From positions 1 to 64,000 of the forward strand of contig NZ_JACYHF010000013.1 of NCBI RefSeq assembly GCF_016482685.1: a DNA stretch of 64,000 nucleotides, in the 5' to 3' direction. The notes beneath the pieces were generated by a model, which was not told where the DNA came from, did not search any database, and saw only the letters and a list, made by a program, of their open reading frames with translations. This DNA is from Streptomyces sp. DSM 110735. Its GTDB lineage: Bacteria; Actinomycetota; Actinomycetes; Streptomycetales; Streptomycetaceae. Both the position numbers and the translations under genes were made by a program. Below are positions 1-7,738 of this stretch, one piece after another. Each line of letters starts with the position of its first letter. Within the stretch, counting starts at the first letter, position 1.

Positions 1-105
1 AGATCCGGGCGCACGCCGAGAGCACGCACCAGACGCCGCGGGCTGCTCCACGAAGATCCGCCGGACAGGCCCTAGCCGGACCGCCTGTTCTGGCCGCCCG
101 CGCGG
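1..105. other. Window edge; possible 3' end of an unseen gene and a weak hairpin
   Basis: The first 75 bases on the plus strand read openly in one frame to a TAG at 73-75, which could be the C-terminus of a gene starting outside the window. The codon pattern is not convincing. Roughly complementary arms at 61-70 and 86-96 could form a terminator between that gene and the HAD hydrolase arriving on the other strand. Too little sequence to decide. Confidence 0.25.
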
Positions 106-828
106 CTATTCGACGTCGCCGCCCGACGCCGCAGGCGCCCAGGAGCCGGTCCAGCCCAGCAACTCGGGGCTGTGCAGGGCCGGTACCCACAGGTCGGCGT
201 GTTCCGCCTGGTCGCCGTCCGGGCGGGGACCGAGTCCGACGACCCGCAGCCCGGCCCGGCGCGCCGACTCCATCCCGGTCAGGGAGTCCTCGACCGCCAG
301 CGCGCGCTCCGGGGACACACCGCAGAGGCGGGCGGCGGTGGCGTACACGTCCGGCCATGGCTTGGGTCGTACCGGGGTGCCGTCCGGTCCCGTGGACGGG
401 ACGACGATGTGCTCGAAGTGCCCGCGCAGACCCGCCCGTTCGAGGCTGCCCTCCACCACCTCGGACGGGCAGTTGCTGGCCACCGCGAGCGGCAGCCGAC
501 CCGAGAGCGAGCGCACCAGCTCGACGGCGCCCGGCATCGTCACCGGGTCGTCGGCGACGAGGGCCAGGAAGTGGCGCAGGAGGGCGGTCGTGAGGTCGGC
601 GGTCAGCTCGGGCTTGTGCACGGACTCGGCCATGAGCCGCCCGCAGTCGGCGTAGTGCACGCCCTTGGCCTGCTCCGCGAACCCCGCGGGGGCACGGAGT
701 CCGAAGTCCCGGAACGCCTGGGCGCGGGCGTCCTGCCAGTGGCGTTCGCTGTCCATCAGGGTCCCGTCGCAGTCGAAGACGACGGCATCCGGGGACCAGT
801 TGAAGAGGGGATGGGCCGTGGTGGTCAC
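106..828 (-). CDS. HAD-superfamily hydrolase (phosphatase/phosphoglucomutase-like)
   Basis: Cytosolic phosphatase or mutase of the haloacid dehalogenase superfamily, 240 residues, usual length for a subfamily I member with a small helical cap. Motif I is FDCDGTL near residue 18, with nucleophile Asp19 and acid/base Asp21. Motif II is seen in VASNCP, motif III in the lysine of KPWPDVY, and motif IV in VEDS. The substrate cannot be read from sequence; the family acts on sugar phosphates, phosphoglycolate and similar compounds. The start ATG lies just downstream of a GGAGGC-type ribosome site (833-840 on the opposite strand). It stands alone, facing away from the TetR gene, with no sign of an operon. 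Confidence 0.9.
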   Translation of the reverse strand: MTTTAHPLFNWSPDAVVFDCDGTLMDSERHWQDARAQAFRDFGLRAPAGFAEQAKGVHYADCGRLMAESVHKPELTADLTTALLRHFLALVADDPVTMPGAVELVRSLSGRLPLAVASNCPSEVVEGSLERAGLRGHFEHIVVPSTGPDGTPVRPKPWPDVYATAARLCGVSPERALAVEDSLTGMESARRAGLRVVGLGPRPDGDQAEHADLWVPALHSPELLGWTGSWAPAASGGDVE

Positions 829-1348
829 AGGGGCCTCCTGGGGAGCGAGCAGTCGCGCGCGGCAGAGCCGCGGTTTCGGTCTGGCGGTGTCCCGTGTGCC
901 GGACGCGCCGGGAATGAGCGCCTGCGCGGCGGAGCCTGCTGCAGGAATGGGGTATTCCCGATCTTCAGTGACGAAACGGAAACATCGCAGTCATTACGTT
1001 ATTTCCGCGACGGAGAGCCCTGCAATGACTACAAGGAGTTATCGACGGAGGTGGGTGGCGGGGTGTATGGGATGCGGGGGAGCGGGGTGGCGCAGGGTGA
1101 GGGGCGAGGCTCCCAAAACGGCTTGTTTCGAAGCGAGTTGAGGTGTGCTCGCGGGACGGCGCGTGTTCGTCGCGCCGGGGCTGCCGGGGAGGGGTCGGGT
1201 GCCGAAACGGCGGCGGATCGGGCCCATTGCCACTCGTCGGCGTTCATCCTCGAAAGAAATACGCAATAACCGCGCGAGTATGGGTGCGGGGCGCTCCGGG
1301 CGCACGCGGGCGCACTACATTCTCCGCTGTCACGCAGGCTGAGCGAGG
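829..1348. other. Intergenic region between divergent genes, no convincing gene
   Basis: 520 bases between the HAD gene (minus) and the TetR regulator (plus). Around 945-1030 and 1250-1285 the base composition is clearly lower in GC than the flanking genes, as expected for promoters. A short inverted repeat (GGAAT/ATTCC) lies at about 948-962. Short open frames are present but lack Streptomyces-type third-position GC bias. I could not see a clear autoregulatory element for a butyrolactone receptor. Confidence 0.5.
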
Positions 1349-1945
1349 GTGGACGGGACGTTGCAGGAACGGGCCAGGGTAACCCGCAGATCACTCCTGG
1401 AGGCGGCAGCCGGACTCTTCGCCGAACGCGGCTACGCGGGCACCAGCGTGAATGACATAAGTGCCAGGTCGGGCCGTACGAGCGGCTCCATCTACTTCCA
1501 CTACGCCAGCAAGGAGGGCATCGCCCTCGCCGTCGTCCAGGACCGGTTCGCGAGTTGGCCGGAACTCGCCCTGCGCTACGCCGACGAGGAGGTCCCGCCG
1601 ATGGACCGGCTCGTCGCGCTGAGTTACGAGATCGCCCAGGCTCTGGCCGAGGACCCGGTGACGCGGGCGGGCGCCCGGCTGTGGGCCGAGCGGGACACCA
1701 TCAACACCACGCTCCCCGACCCCTTCGGGCTCTGGACCACCGCCGTCACGCGGCTGCTCGCACAGGCGCGGGTCGCGGGGGACCTGGCCACCCATGTGCG
1801 ACCCGCCCAGGCGGCGCGCGCTCTGGTCCGGGCGTTCTTCGGATTGTGCTCGCTGACCGAGGCTCTCGAGGGCGCCGCCACCGTCAGCGACCGGGTGGCG
1901 GACTGGTGGCATCTGACGCTGCCTGCGCTGCGGGCGGCGGGGTGA
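1349..1945 (+). CDS. TetR-family regulator, ScbR-like (gamma-butyrolactone-receptor type)
   Basis: 198-residue regulator with an N-terminal TetR helix-turn-helix (about residues 10-55). It contains the SGRTSGSIYFHYASKEGIA segment, which matches the recognition-helix region of the ArpA/ScbR group (KGALYFHFASKE in family members as I recall). The C-terminal ligand domain is alpha-helical. ArpA/ScbR homologues bind small signalling butyrolactones or antibiotics and repress development and secondary-metabolism genes. Here no synthase gene (AfsA/ScbA) is adjacent, so it may be an orphan receptor or pseudo-receptor. GTG start chosen because it is the first that keeps the whole HTH. Confidence 0.85.
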   Translation: MDGTLQERARVTRRSLLEAAAGLFAERGYAGTSVNDISARSGRTSGSIYFHYASKEGIALAVVQDRFASWPELALRYADEEVPPMDRLVALSYEIAQALAEDPVTRAGARLWAERDTINTTLPDPFGLWTTAVTRLLAQARVAGDLATHVRPAQAARALVRAFFGLCSLTEALEGAATVSDRVADWWHLTLPALRAAG

Positions 1946-2014
1946 GGGTGCGGGTCCGCGGGTGTGTGGATGCGTTCCGGACGGCGGGAACCGTCCGGAA
2001 CGGATCATGGTCGT

Positions 2015-2149
2015 CACACGTGGGTGGCCCACACGTGGGTGGCCCACACGTGGGTGGCCCACATGGAGGTGGCCCACATGGAGGTGGCCCACATGTGGCC
2101 GCCGCCTGTGTCGTCACCCCACATGTGGTCGCCGCACACGTGGGCGGCA
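2015..2149. repeat. 15-bp minisatellite, nine units, CACATG/CACGTG core (locus A)
   Basis: Nine consecutive 15-base units. The first three are identical (CACACGTGGGTGGCC) and the next two are identical (CACATGGAGGTGGCC). Then come four diverged units, two of which start CACATGTGG. It fills the gap between the convergent TetR and phospholipase genes. Many units hold the palindromes CACGTG or ACATGT, so the array can fold and could also end transcription. The same period and core recur at 55911-55985 and 59016-59075. Confidence 0.85.
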
Positions 2150-2176
2150 CCTATGAAGCTGTCTCACAGGAGACCG

Positions 2177-3601
2177 TCACACGTGCGGACGGTGTCCCCG
2201 CTCCTGGTGCGGGAAGGTCTGCTCCTCGCCGGGAAGCGTGGGCTCCGGCAGCGTGGCCACCTCTTCCTTCGCCTTCTCCAGTTGCTCGGCGGTGTCGTCG
2301 GGCAGCCGGGGCGGGCGGTGGTGGCTGTCGCGGAAGCGGAACGCGCTTGTCAGGTCGCCGAAGGTCTCCCGGCGCCAGTCGCTGACGTTCGGCTCCTCGA
2401 TCCCGGTGAACCGCTCCAGGAACTGCAGCGCCGAGGTGTGGTCGAACGCCTCGGAGGCGACCCAGCCCCCGATGGTCCAGGGTGATATGACGATGGCGGG
2501 AACCCGGAAGCCGCCACCGATCGGCAGCCCCTGGATGAACTCGTCCGGCGTTCCCGCGGGCGGGGTCGGCGGGACCACGTGATCGAACAGGCCGTCGTTC
2601 TCGTCGTAGTTGAGGATGAAGGCGGTCTTGCGCCACACCTTCGGGTTGGACGCGATCGCCTCGATCTTCGAGGCGACGAAGTCGGCTCCGGCGGCCGGGA
2701 GGTAGTCCGGGTGCTCCGACTGGGTGCTCGTCGGGATGATCCAGCTCACCGCCGGGAGGCGGTCGTTGCGGGCATCGTCCTCGAAGGTGCCCTCGGGCTG
2801 CGGACGCACACCGCGCTCGTACAGGTCCGAACCGGGCTGCGCGGTACGGAAGTTCTCGAACTGCTCCAGCAGGTTGCAGCCGTAGTCGTCGTCCTGCTGG
2901 TACACCTTCCAGCTCACCCCGGCCGCCTGGAGGCGCTCGGCGTACGTCGTCCAGCGGTACGGCGTGGGCGCCTTGTTGCTGATGACCGGGCCGCCGTTCT
3001 GGCCGGACGGGTCGATCGAACCGGTCATCCACATCAGGCGGTTGGGCCAGGTCGGACCCATCACCGAGCAGAAGTAGTTGTCGCAGACCGTGAAGGTCTC
3101 GGCGAGCGCGAACTGGAACGGGATGTCCTCGCGCGTGTAGTACCCCATCACATAAGGACCGTTGACGCCGTCGGCCTTGCGGTGGGCAGGCAGCCACTGG
3201 TCCATCTTGCCGTTGTTCCACGCCTGGTGCTGCACGGACCAGGCATGACTGGTGGACGGGATGGCCTGGGCGCTCGACTTGTGGGTGTCGAGGTGGAAGG
3301 GGAGTAAGTACCCCTTCGGGTTCACGGTGTCGGGCTGGTAGAAGACGGAGTTGCCGTCGTCCAGCGTGAGGGCGTGCCGGTCGGCGAAGCCCCGGACCCC
3401 CGAGAGCGTGCCGAAGTAGTGGTCGAAGGACCTGTTCTCCTGCATCAGCATGACGACGTGCTCGATGTCGCGCAGCGAACCGCGCCTGGGCCGGTCGGCG
3501 GCCACGGCCTTCTGGACGCTCGGCGGGAGGAGGGAGATCGCCGCGGCGGCGCCCAGCGCACCGGCGGAACCCAGGACTCTACGACGGGTCAACTCGGCCA
3601 T
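2177..3601 (-). CDS. Exported phospholipase C / acid phosphatase family protein (Tat substrate)
   Basis: 474-residue secreted phosphoesterase of the non-haemolytic phospholipase C/AcpA family. The N-terminus has a twin-arginine signal (RRRVLG near residues 6-11, hydrophobic stretch, AVAADRP cleavage region). The family signature ENRSFDHYFG follows at about residue 55. Members hydrolyse phospholipids or phosphomonoesters outside the cell and are classic phosphate-starvation genes. A tandem element resembling a PHO box lies about 110 bases upstream (3709-3730), supporting PhoP control. The C-terminal part from about residue 440 is short and charged, and lacks the extra C-terminal repeats of the longer Pseudomonas-type enzymes. 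Substrate specificity (PLC or phosphatase) is not decidable here. Confidence 0.9.
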   Translation of the reverse strand: MAELTRRRVLGSAGALGAAAAISLLPPSVQKAVAADRPRRGSLRDIEHVVMLMQENRSFDHYFGTLSGVRGFADRHALTLDDGNSVFYQPDTVNPKGYLLPFHLDTHKSSAQAIPSTSHAWSVQHQAWNNGKMDQWLPAHRKADGVNGPYVMGYYTREDIPFQFALAETFTVCDNYFCSVMGPTWPNRLMWMTGSIDPSGQNGGPVISNKAPTPYRWTTYAERLQAAGVSWKVYQQDDDYGCNLLEQFENFRTAQPGSDLYERGVRPQPEGTFEDDARNDRLPAVSWIIPTSTQSEHPDYLPAAGADFVASKIEAIASNPKVWRKTAFILNYDENDGLFDHVVPPTPPAGTPDEFIQGLPIGGGFRVPAIVISPWTIGGWVASEAFDHTSALQFLERFTGIEEPNVSDWRRETFGDLTSAFRFRDSHHRPPRLPDDTAEQLEKAKEEVATLPEPTLPGEEQTFPHQERGHRPHV

Positions 3602-4045
3602 GTTTGCCCCTTCTTGAGCGAGAGAAGCACTCCGGAACGTCGGTGGCCCGGGTGGCTCCGCGGGCCGCCGATCACTCTCCGCCCGGGACGGCGTGATGCA
3701 TCAGGGGTGGGTGGTGAACATGTGGTCAACGTATGGGAAAGCGTTGGCCAAACGGTGATCTCAACAAGCCTGTGAGGAACGGGCGTTCACGCAGATGAGA
3801 GACCTTGCGGGCTCACAGAGGGGCGAGTTCACCGGGCTGCCGCTCGCGTAAGGGGTGTGAGGTGCTTTCGGTGATGACCAGAGCCCGGTGAATGTGTCGT
3901 ACACCGAGATCGGCGCCCGGCCGATGTCCCGCTCCGCCGAACGGGCGCGTCCGTCATGCGCTCGGAGGTCCATCTCTGGCGGTGCGGCGGGGTCTCCCGC
4001 AGCGTGGAGGGGAGAGTGCGACCGGTCGGGCGAGAGGTGTGACAG
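3602..4045. other. Divergent intergenic region with PHO box
   Basis: 444 bases between the phospholipase gene (minus) and the universal stress protein gene (plus). The part near 3690-3780 is relatively AT-rich and holds the PHO-box-like repeat described separately. The rest (3780-4045) shows no gene with proper codon bias; it probably carries the usp promoter and leader. Confidence 0.55.
3709..3730 (-). promoter_or_regulatory. PHO-box-like tandem repeat (PhoP operator)
   Basis: Read on the minus strand, two adjacent 11-base direct repeats, GTTGACCACAT and GTTCACCACCC, match the repeat-unit pattern of Streptomyces PhoP operators (GTTCACC-type units). A weaker upstream pair may extend to about 3760. 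It sits upstream of the phospholipase C gene, a typical PhoP target class. Recognised by eye, not by matrix scoring. Confidence 0.6.
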
Positions 4046-4489
4046 ATGGACGCGGATGTCTCCAGGCCGAGGGTCGTCGTCGGCATCGACGGGTCGCCGT
4101 CCTCGTACGCGGCCCTGCGCTGGGCCACGCGCTACGCCGCTCTGGTCGGAGGCATCGTCGAGGCGGTCGCGGTGTGGGAGCTGCCGGGGCTGTACGGCTG
4201 GTCGGCGCCCGCCGTGGACATGGACGTCGACGCCGAGGAGGCGCGCGACCGGATGCGGCTGGAGCTGACCGAGGTGCTCGGCGGGGAGGGGTTCGACGCG
4301 GTCGAGATGCATCTGGTGCACGGCAACGCCACCGACGTGCTGCTGCGAGCTGCGGAGGGAGCCGAGGCGCTGGTGGTGGGCAGCCGGGGGCGGGGCGGGT
4401 TCGCCCGCGCGCTGCTCGGCTCCGTCAGCCAGCACCTGTCGCACCACGCGACCTGCCCGGTGGTGATCGTGCGCGCCGAGACCGCCTGA
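4046..4489 (+). CDS. Universal stress protein (UspA family)
   Basis: 147-residue single-domain Usp. The N-terminal VVVGIDGSPSS segment and the C-terminal GSRGRGGFARALLGSVS segment match the ATP-binding G-x2-G-x9-G(S/T) pattern, so this is probably a nucleotide-binding Usp. The family works in the cytosol in stress survival and dormancy; the specific partner is unknown. It is monocistronic and converges with the YbdK-type gene 65 bases downstream, with a possible bidirectional terminator between them (4494-4529). Confidence 0.9.
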   Translation: MDADVSRPRVVVGIDGSPSSYAALRWATRYAALVGGIVEAVAVWELPGLYGWSAPAVDMDVDAEEARDRMRLELTEVLGGEGFDAVEMHLVHGNATDVLLRAAEGAEALVVGSRGRGGFARALLGSVSQHLSHHATCPVVIVRAETA

Positions 4490-4493
4490 GCGG

Positions 4494-4529
4494 GGCTCGG
4501 TCCGCACGCCGTGAGCCTCGCACCGAGCC
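4494..4529. terminator. Possible bidirectional terminator
   Basis: Arms GGCTCGGT (4494-4501) and ACCGAGCC (4522-4529) are perfectly complementary and lie between the convergent stops of the usp gene and the YbdK-type gene. The loop is long, and no T-run is needed in this group. Confidence 0.45.
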
Positions 4530-4554
4530 GCACGTGCACGTGTCGTTCAGGGGG

Positions 4555-5667
4555 TCACGGCCGCGTGCCCCGCTCCTCCTGGGTGAGCCGGGCGCACTCG
4601 GTCACCACGTCCCGCAGACTGCCGGTCCGCTCCAGGACGGCGCGCTGCACCACCGCGCCGTTCCCGTGCCGGAGGAGCCCCGCCAGGATGTCCCCGGCGA
4701 CCTTGGCGTCCCCGTGGTCGTCCAGGGCGTCGCGCACATGGTCGTACAGCGCGCGCACCACCGTCTCGGCGGGGGCGGGGCGCATGGTCCCGGGGTGGAG
4801 CAGCGGGCCCTCCAGTCCGAAGCGGGCAGCCTGCCACGCGGCCAGCCGCAGCAACGCCACTCCGTGCCGGGCCGGAGGCTCCCCGCCCCGCCACTCGCGC
4901 GCGGCCGTCTCCACGAGCGCGCGGGTCAGCACGGCCAGCAGCACCGTCGAGTCCGCGTCGAGGCACACGTCCCCGACCCTGATCTCGACGGTGGGGTACT
5001 GGTGGGAGAGGCGGGCATCGAAGTAGATCATCCCGTCGTCCCGCAGGACCCCGGTACCGACCATGTCCCGCACCTGCGCGTGATACCGCTCGGGGGACCC
5101 GAAGATCTCGGTGGGACCGGCGGAGGGCCACCGCCCCCACACCTGGCTGCGGAAACTGGCGTATCCGCTGTCCTGGCCCTGCCAGAAGGGGGAGTTGCCG
5201 CTCAGTGCCAGCAGGACCGGCAGCCAGGGGCGGATACGGTCGAGGACGGCGACGCCCTCCTCGTCGGACTCCACCGAGACGTGGACATGGCAGCCGCAGG
5301 TGAGCTGCTCCTGAAGGGTCAGCCCGAAGCGCTCGGCCATCCAGCGGTAGCGCCGGTCGGGGGTCAGCGCGGGGCTGACCGGCAGCGGAGAGGTGGCCAG
5401 CGCGGCCACGGCGGCGCCGGTGTGCTCGGCGTGGCGCGCCGCCTCCGCGCGGAAACGGCGGATCTCCGCCGCCAGCTCGTCCCGCCGGGTCTGCGGATGG
5501 GTGGCGAACTCCAGTTGCTGGCGCTGCAGCTCCGGCTCGAACACCTGGTCCTCGCCGTCCTCGGCCGCCCGGCCCGCCGAGGCCAGCACCGCCGCCGACA
5601 CGGACCGGGGCTCGCCCGTCTCCGCGTCGACCAGGAGAAGCTCCTCCTCCACTCCCAAGCTCCGCAC
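4555..5667 (-). CDS. YbdK-family carboxylate-amine ligase (glutamate-cysteine ligase 2-like)
   Basis: 370 residues. The N-terminal MRSLGVEEELLLVD with the GVEEE motif and the downstream HVHVSVESDEEG segment identify the GCS2/YbdK family of ATP-dependent carboxylate-amine ligases. YbdK itself has weak gamma-glutamylcysteine ligase activity; Streptomyces make mycothiol rather than glutathione, so the true substrate is open. The start is GTG at 5667, because a GGGAGG site sits nine bases upstream. A nearby ATG at about 5674 is in another frame and does not give the family N-terminus. Confidence 0.85.
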   Translation of the reverse strand: MRSLGVEEELLLVDAETGEPRSVSAAVLASAGRAAEDGEDQVFEPELQRQQLEFATHPQTRRDELAAEIRRFRAEAARHAEHTGAAVAALATSPLPVSPALTPDRRYRWMAERFGLTLQEQLTCGCHVHVSVESDEEGVAVLDRIRPWLPVLLALSGNSPFWQGQDSGYASFRSQVWGRWPSAGPTEIFGSPERYHAQVRDMVGTGVLRDDGMIYFDARLSHQYPTVEIRVGDVCLDADSTVLLAVLTRALVETAAREWRGGEPPARHGVALLRLAAWQAARFGLEGPLLHPGTMRPAPAETVVRALYDHVRDALDDHGDAKVAGDILAGLLRHGNGAVVQRAVLERTGSLRDVVTECARLTQEERGTRP

Positions 5668-5942
5668 GCCTCATCCTCCCTCGACCGTCCGGCTCCGGCT
5701 CCCTGCGGCGACTCTCGCACGAGCGGCGGCGCCGGGGGCCGTGGAGACCGGGCGACGCCGACTCGTACGACCGACCGGACGTACGGGAGCCACCGGGCCA
5801 TGGCTGCGACCCGGGTCATCCTCCGCTTGCCCTCGGTCGGGCGGGTCAGTCCTGGTGGGGGCGGGGTGCCGTGCGGCGGTGACGCGGGGTGGCTCCGAGG
5901 CGAGGCGTCCGTCTTCGGAGTCCGAGCCCCGCCCGCCTCGGC

Positions 5943-7373
5943 TCAGCGGACGGCCGCCGTACCGAACCACCGCGCCAACTGGACTTCCAGCTCATCCTGT
6001 TCGTCCCCGACCCATGCCACGTGTCCGTCCGGCCGGAGCAGTACGGCGGGTGCGTCCAGGTCGTCGCTCACGTCCACGACGTGGTCGACCCGGTCGTCCC
6101 AGCCCGCCGCCGAGAGCGTGCCGGTGCCGTCGAGCAGCAACCCGCGCCCGCCATGCAGGAGTTCGTACAGCCGACCGCGCTTCAGCGGCAGGTCCCGCAG
6201 ACGCCGTCCGAGCAGCGGGTGGCCCTCGCCGAGGTCGTAGCGCACCGAGATCGCGGTGATCATCTCAGTCACGTACCGGTTCACCTCCTCGAAGTCCAGG
6301 AGGTCCGAGAACAGCTCCCGCAACGCCACCACGCCGGGGTCGGTGCGCAACAGCACGAACTGCGCACGGGTGTTGGTGAGCACCCGTGCGGCCACGGGGT
6401 GGCGCTCGGCGTGGTACGTGTCCAACAGCCCTTCCGGCGCCCACCCGTTGACCTCGGCAGCCAGCTTCCAGCCCAGGTTGAAAGCGTCCTGCACACCGAG
6501 GTTGAGCCCCTGACCGCCGACCGGCGGATGGACGTGCGCCGCGTCGCCGGCCAGCAGCACCCGCCCCACCCGGTAGCGCTCGGCCTGCCGGGTGGCGTTC
6601 CCGAACCGGGACAGCCAGCGCGGTGAGTGCACCCCGAAGTCGGTGCCGGTCAGCGTCCGGAGCGCCTGCCGGAACTCCTCCAGGGTCGGCGCGGTCGTAC
6701 GGTCCTCGGCCACTTCCCGGGACGGCACGATGATCCGGTACACCCCGTCCCCGAGCGGCATCGCGCCGAAGCGGAGTTCGGTTTTGCGGACCTCCGCCGT
6801 CGCGGCGGCCAGTGTCGCCGCGTCCGCGGTCGCCTCCATCTCGCCCAACAGGGTGTCGACGGTGGAGGGTTCGCCGGGGAAGCCGACGCCGATCAGCTTG
6901 CGTACGAGACTGCGGCCGCCGTCGCACCCGACGAGGTAGCGGGCCTCCAGCCGGGTGCCGTCGGCCAGTTCCGCGCTCACCCCGTCCTCGTCCTGGCTCA
7001 GCCCCACCACCTCGCACCCGCGCCGTATGCCGACACCCAGTTCCGCGGCGCGCTCGGCCAGCAGTCGCTCGGTGACGACCTGCGGAATGGCGAGGCCGTA
7101 CGGGTGCGCGGTGTCCACGCCCTGCGGCCACGGCGCGGCGAACCCCGCGAACGGGCCGCCGACCTGGAACTTCTTCCCCAGCTCAAGGAACCGGTCGAGC
7201 AGCCCGCGCTGATCCATCACCTCGACACTGCGCACATGCAGCCCCAGCGCCCGCACCTGCGGGCTCGGCTCCACCGCCTTCTCCAGCACGACCGTCCGCA
7301 CACCGTGCAGCCGCAGCTCGGCCGCCAGCATCAACCCGGTCGGCCCGCCGCCGACCACGATCACGTCAACCAT
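5943..7373 (-). CDS. rox: FAD-dependent rifampin monooxygenase (Rox-like)
   Basis: 476-residue class A flavoprotein hydroxylase. The FAD motif VGGGPTGLMLAAEL begins near residue 7, the DG motif is GCDGGRSLVRKLIG, and the ribose-binding GD motif is LLAGDAAHVHPP. The N-terminus (VDVIVVGGGPTGLML..., LGLHVRSVEVMDQRGLL) closely resembles rifampin monooxygenases that oxidise the naphthoquinone chromophore of rifamycins, giving resistance and degradation. Support comes from the RAE-like inverted repeat at 7514-7543 upstream, known from rifamycin-inactivation genes. ATG 7373 is used; longer openings upstream lack the flavin-fold N-terminus. Related aromatic hydroxylases are the alternative. Confidence 0.85.
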   Translation of the reverse strand: MVDVIVVGGGPTGLMLAAELRLHGVRTVVLEKAVEPSPQVRALGLHVRSVEVMDQRGLLDRFLELGKKFQVGGPFAGFAAPWPQGVDTAHPYGLAIPQVVTERLLAERAAELGVGIRRGCEVVGLSQDEDGVSAELADGTRLEARYLVGCDGGRSLVRKLIGVGFPGEPSTVDTLLGEMEATADAATLAAATAEVRKTELRFGAMPLGDGVYRIIVPSREVAEDRTTAPTLEEFRQALRTLTGTDFGVHSPRWLSRFGNATRQAERYRVGRVLLAGDAAHVHPPVGGQGLNLGVQDAFNLGWKLAAEVNGWAPEGLLDTYHAERHPVAARVLTNTRAQFVLLRTDPGVVALRELFSDLLDFEEVNRYVTEMITAISVRYDLGEGHPLLGRRLRDLPLKRGRLYELLHGGRGLLLDGTGTLSAAGWDDRVDHVVDVSDDLDAPAVLLRPDGHVAWVGDEQDELEVQLARWFGTAAVR

Positions 7374-7738
7374 GAATCCCCTGTCCCACAAGAAGTCCGA
7401 CCCGCCCGCCCTTCGCCGCCCGGCCGAATGCCCAGATGCCAGCGAATGCGTCGATACGTAGCGAAGCTCGGATTCCACCCGACTCCGGGCGTCGGCCGCC
7501 CATTCTGAGGCACCATGGGGGCCTTGCCGCAAGGGCCCCCATGCGCTATATGTTTAATAGGGAGAGGAGTGGCCCTTCTTCCGTCGTCCCGCTCATCGTG
7601 GACGCGCCGTCCTCCCCAAACCCCGCACCGGTGTCTTGATACGGCCGACATTTGCCGTGAACACGTGCCAACACCCCCGCATGATCTCTACGGTTGGTCC
7701 CGTCGGTGGACGATGGCGACCGGAGCGTGGGGAGAACG
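7374..7738. other. Divergent intergenic region with RAE-like element
   Basis: 365 bases between rox (minus) and the STAND gene (plus). It holds the long palindrome at 7514-7543, followed by an AT-rich run (about 7545-7565) that could carry promoter elements for either strand. No small gene with proper codon bias is seen. Confidence 0.6.
7514..7543. promoter_or_regulatory. Rifamycin-associated element (RAE)-like inverted repeat
   Basis: A near-perfect palindrome with arms CATGGGGGCCTTG and CAAGGGCCCCCATG around a short centre. On the rox strand the core reads GGGCCCTTGCGGCAAGGCCC, close to the published RAE (about GGGGCTTGCGGCAAGGCCCC from memory). RAEs are found upstream of rifamycin-inactivating genes in actinomycetes and mediate rifamycin induction. 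It lies about 140 bases upstream of the rox start. Confidence 0.75.

Noticed and set aside
1024..1141. Short plus-strand frame beginning ATGACTACAAGG between the HAD and TetR genes
   Set aside because: No codon bias of this genome, no ribosome site, no recognisable product.
2015..2149. Peptide-coding gene made of His-rich repeats on either strand
   Set aside because: Open frames exist only because the 15-base unit has no stop codons; they run into non-conserved or antisense sequence and lack ribosome sites. Best seen as a minisatellite.
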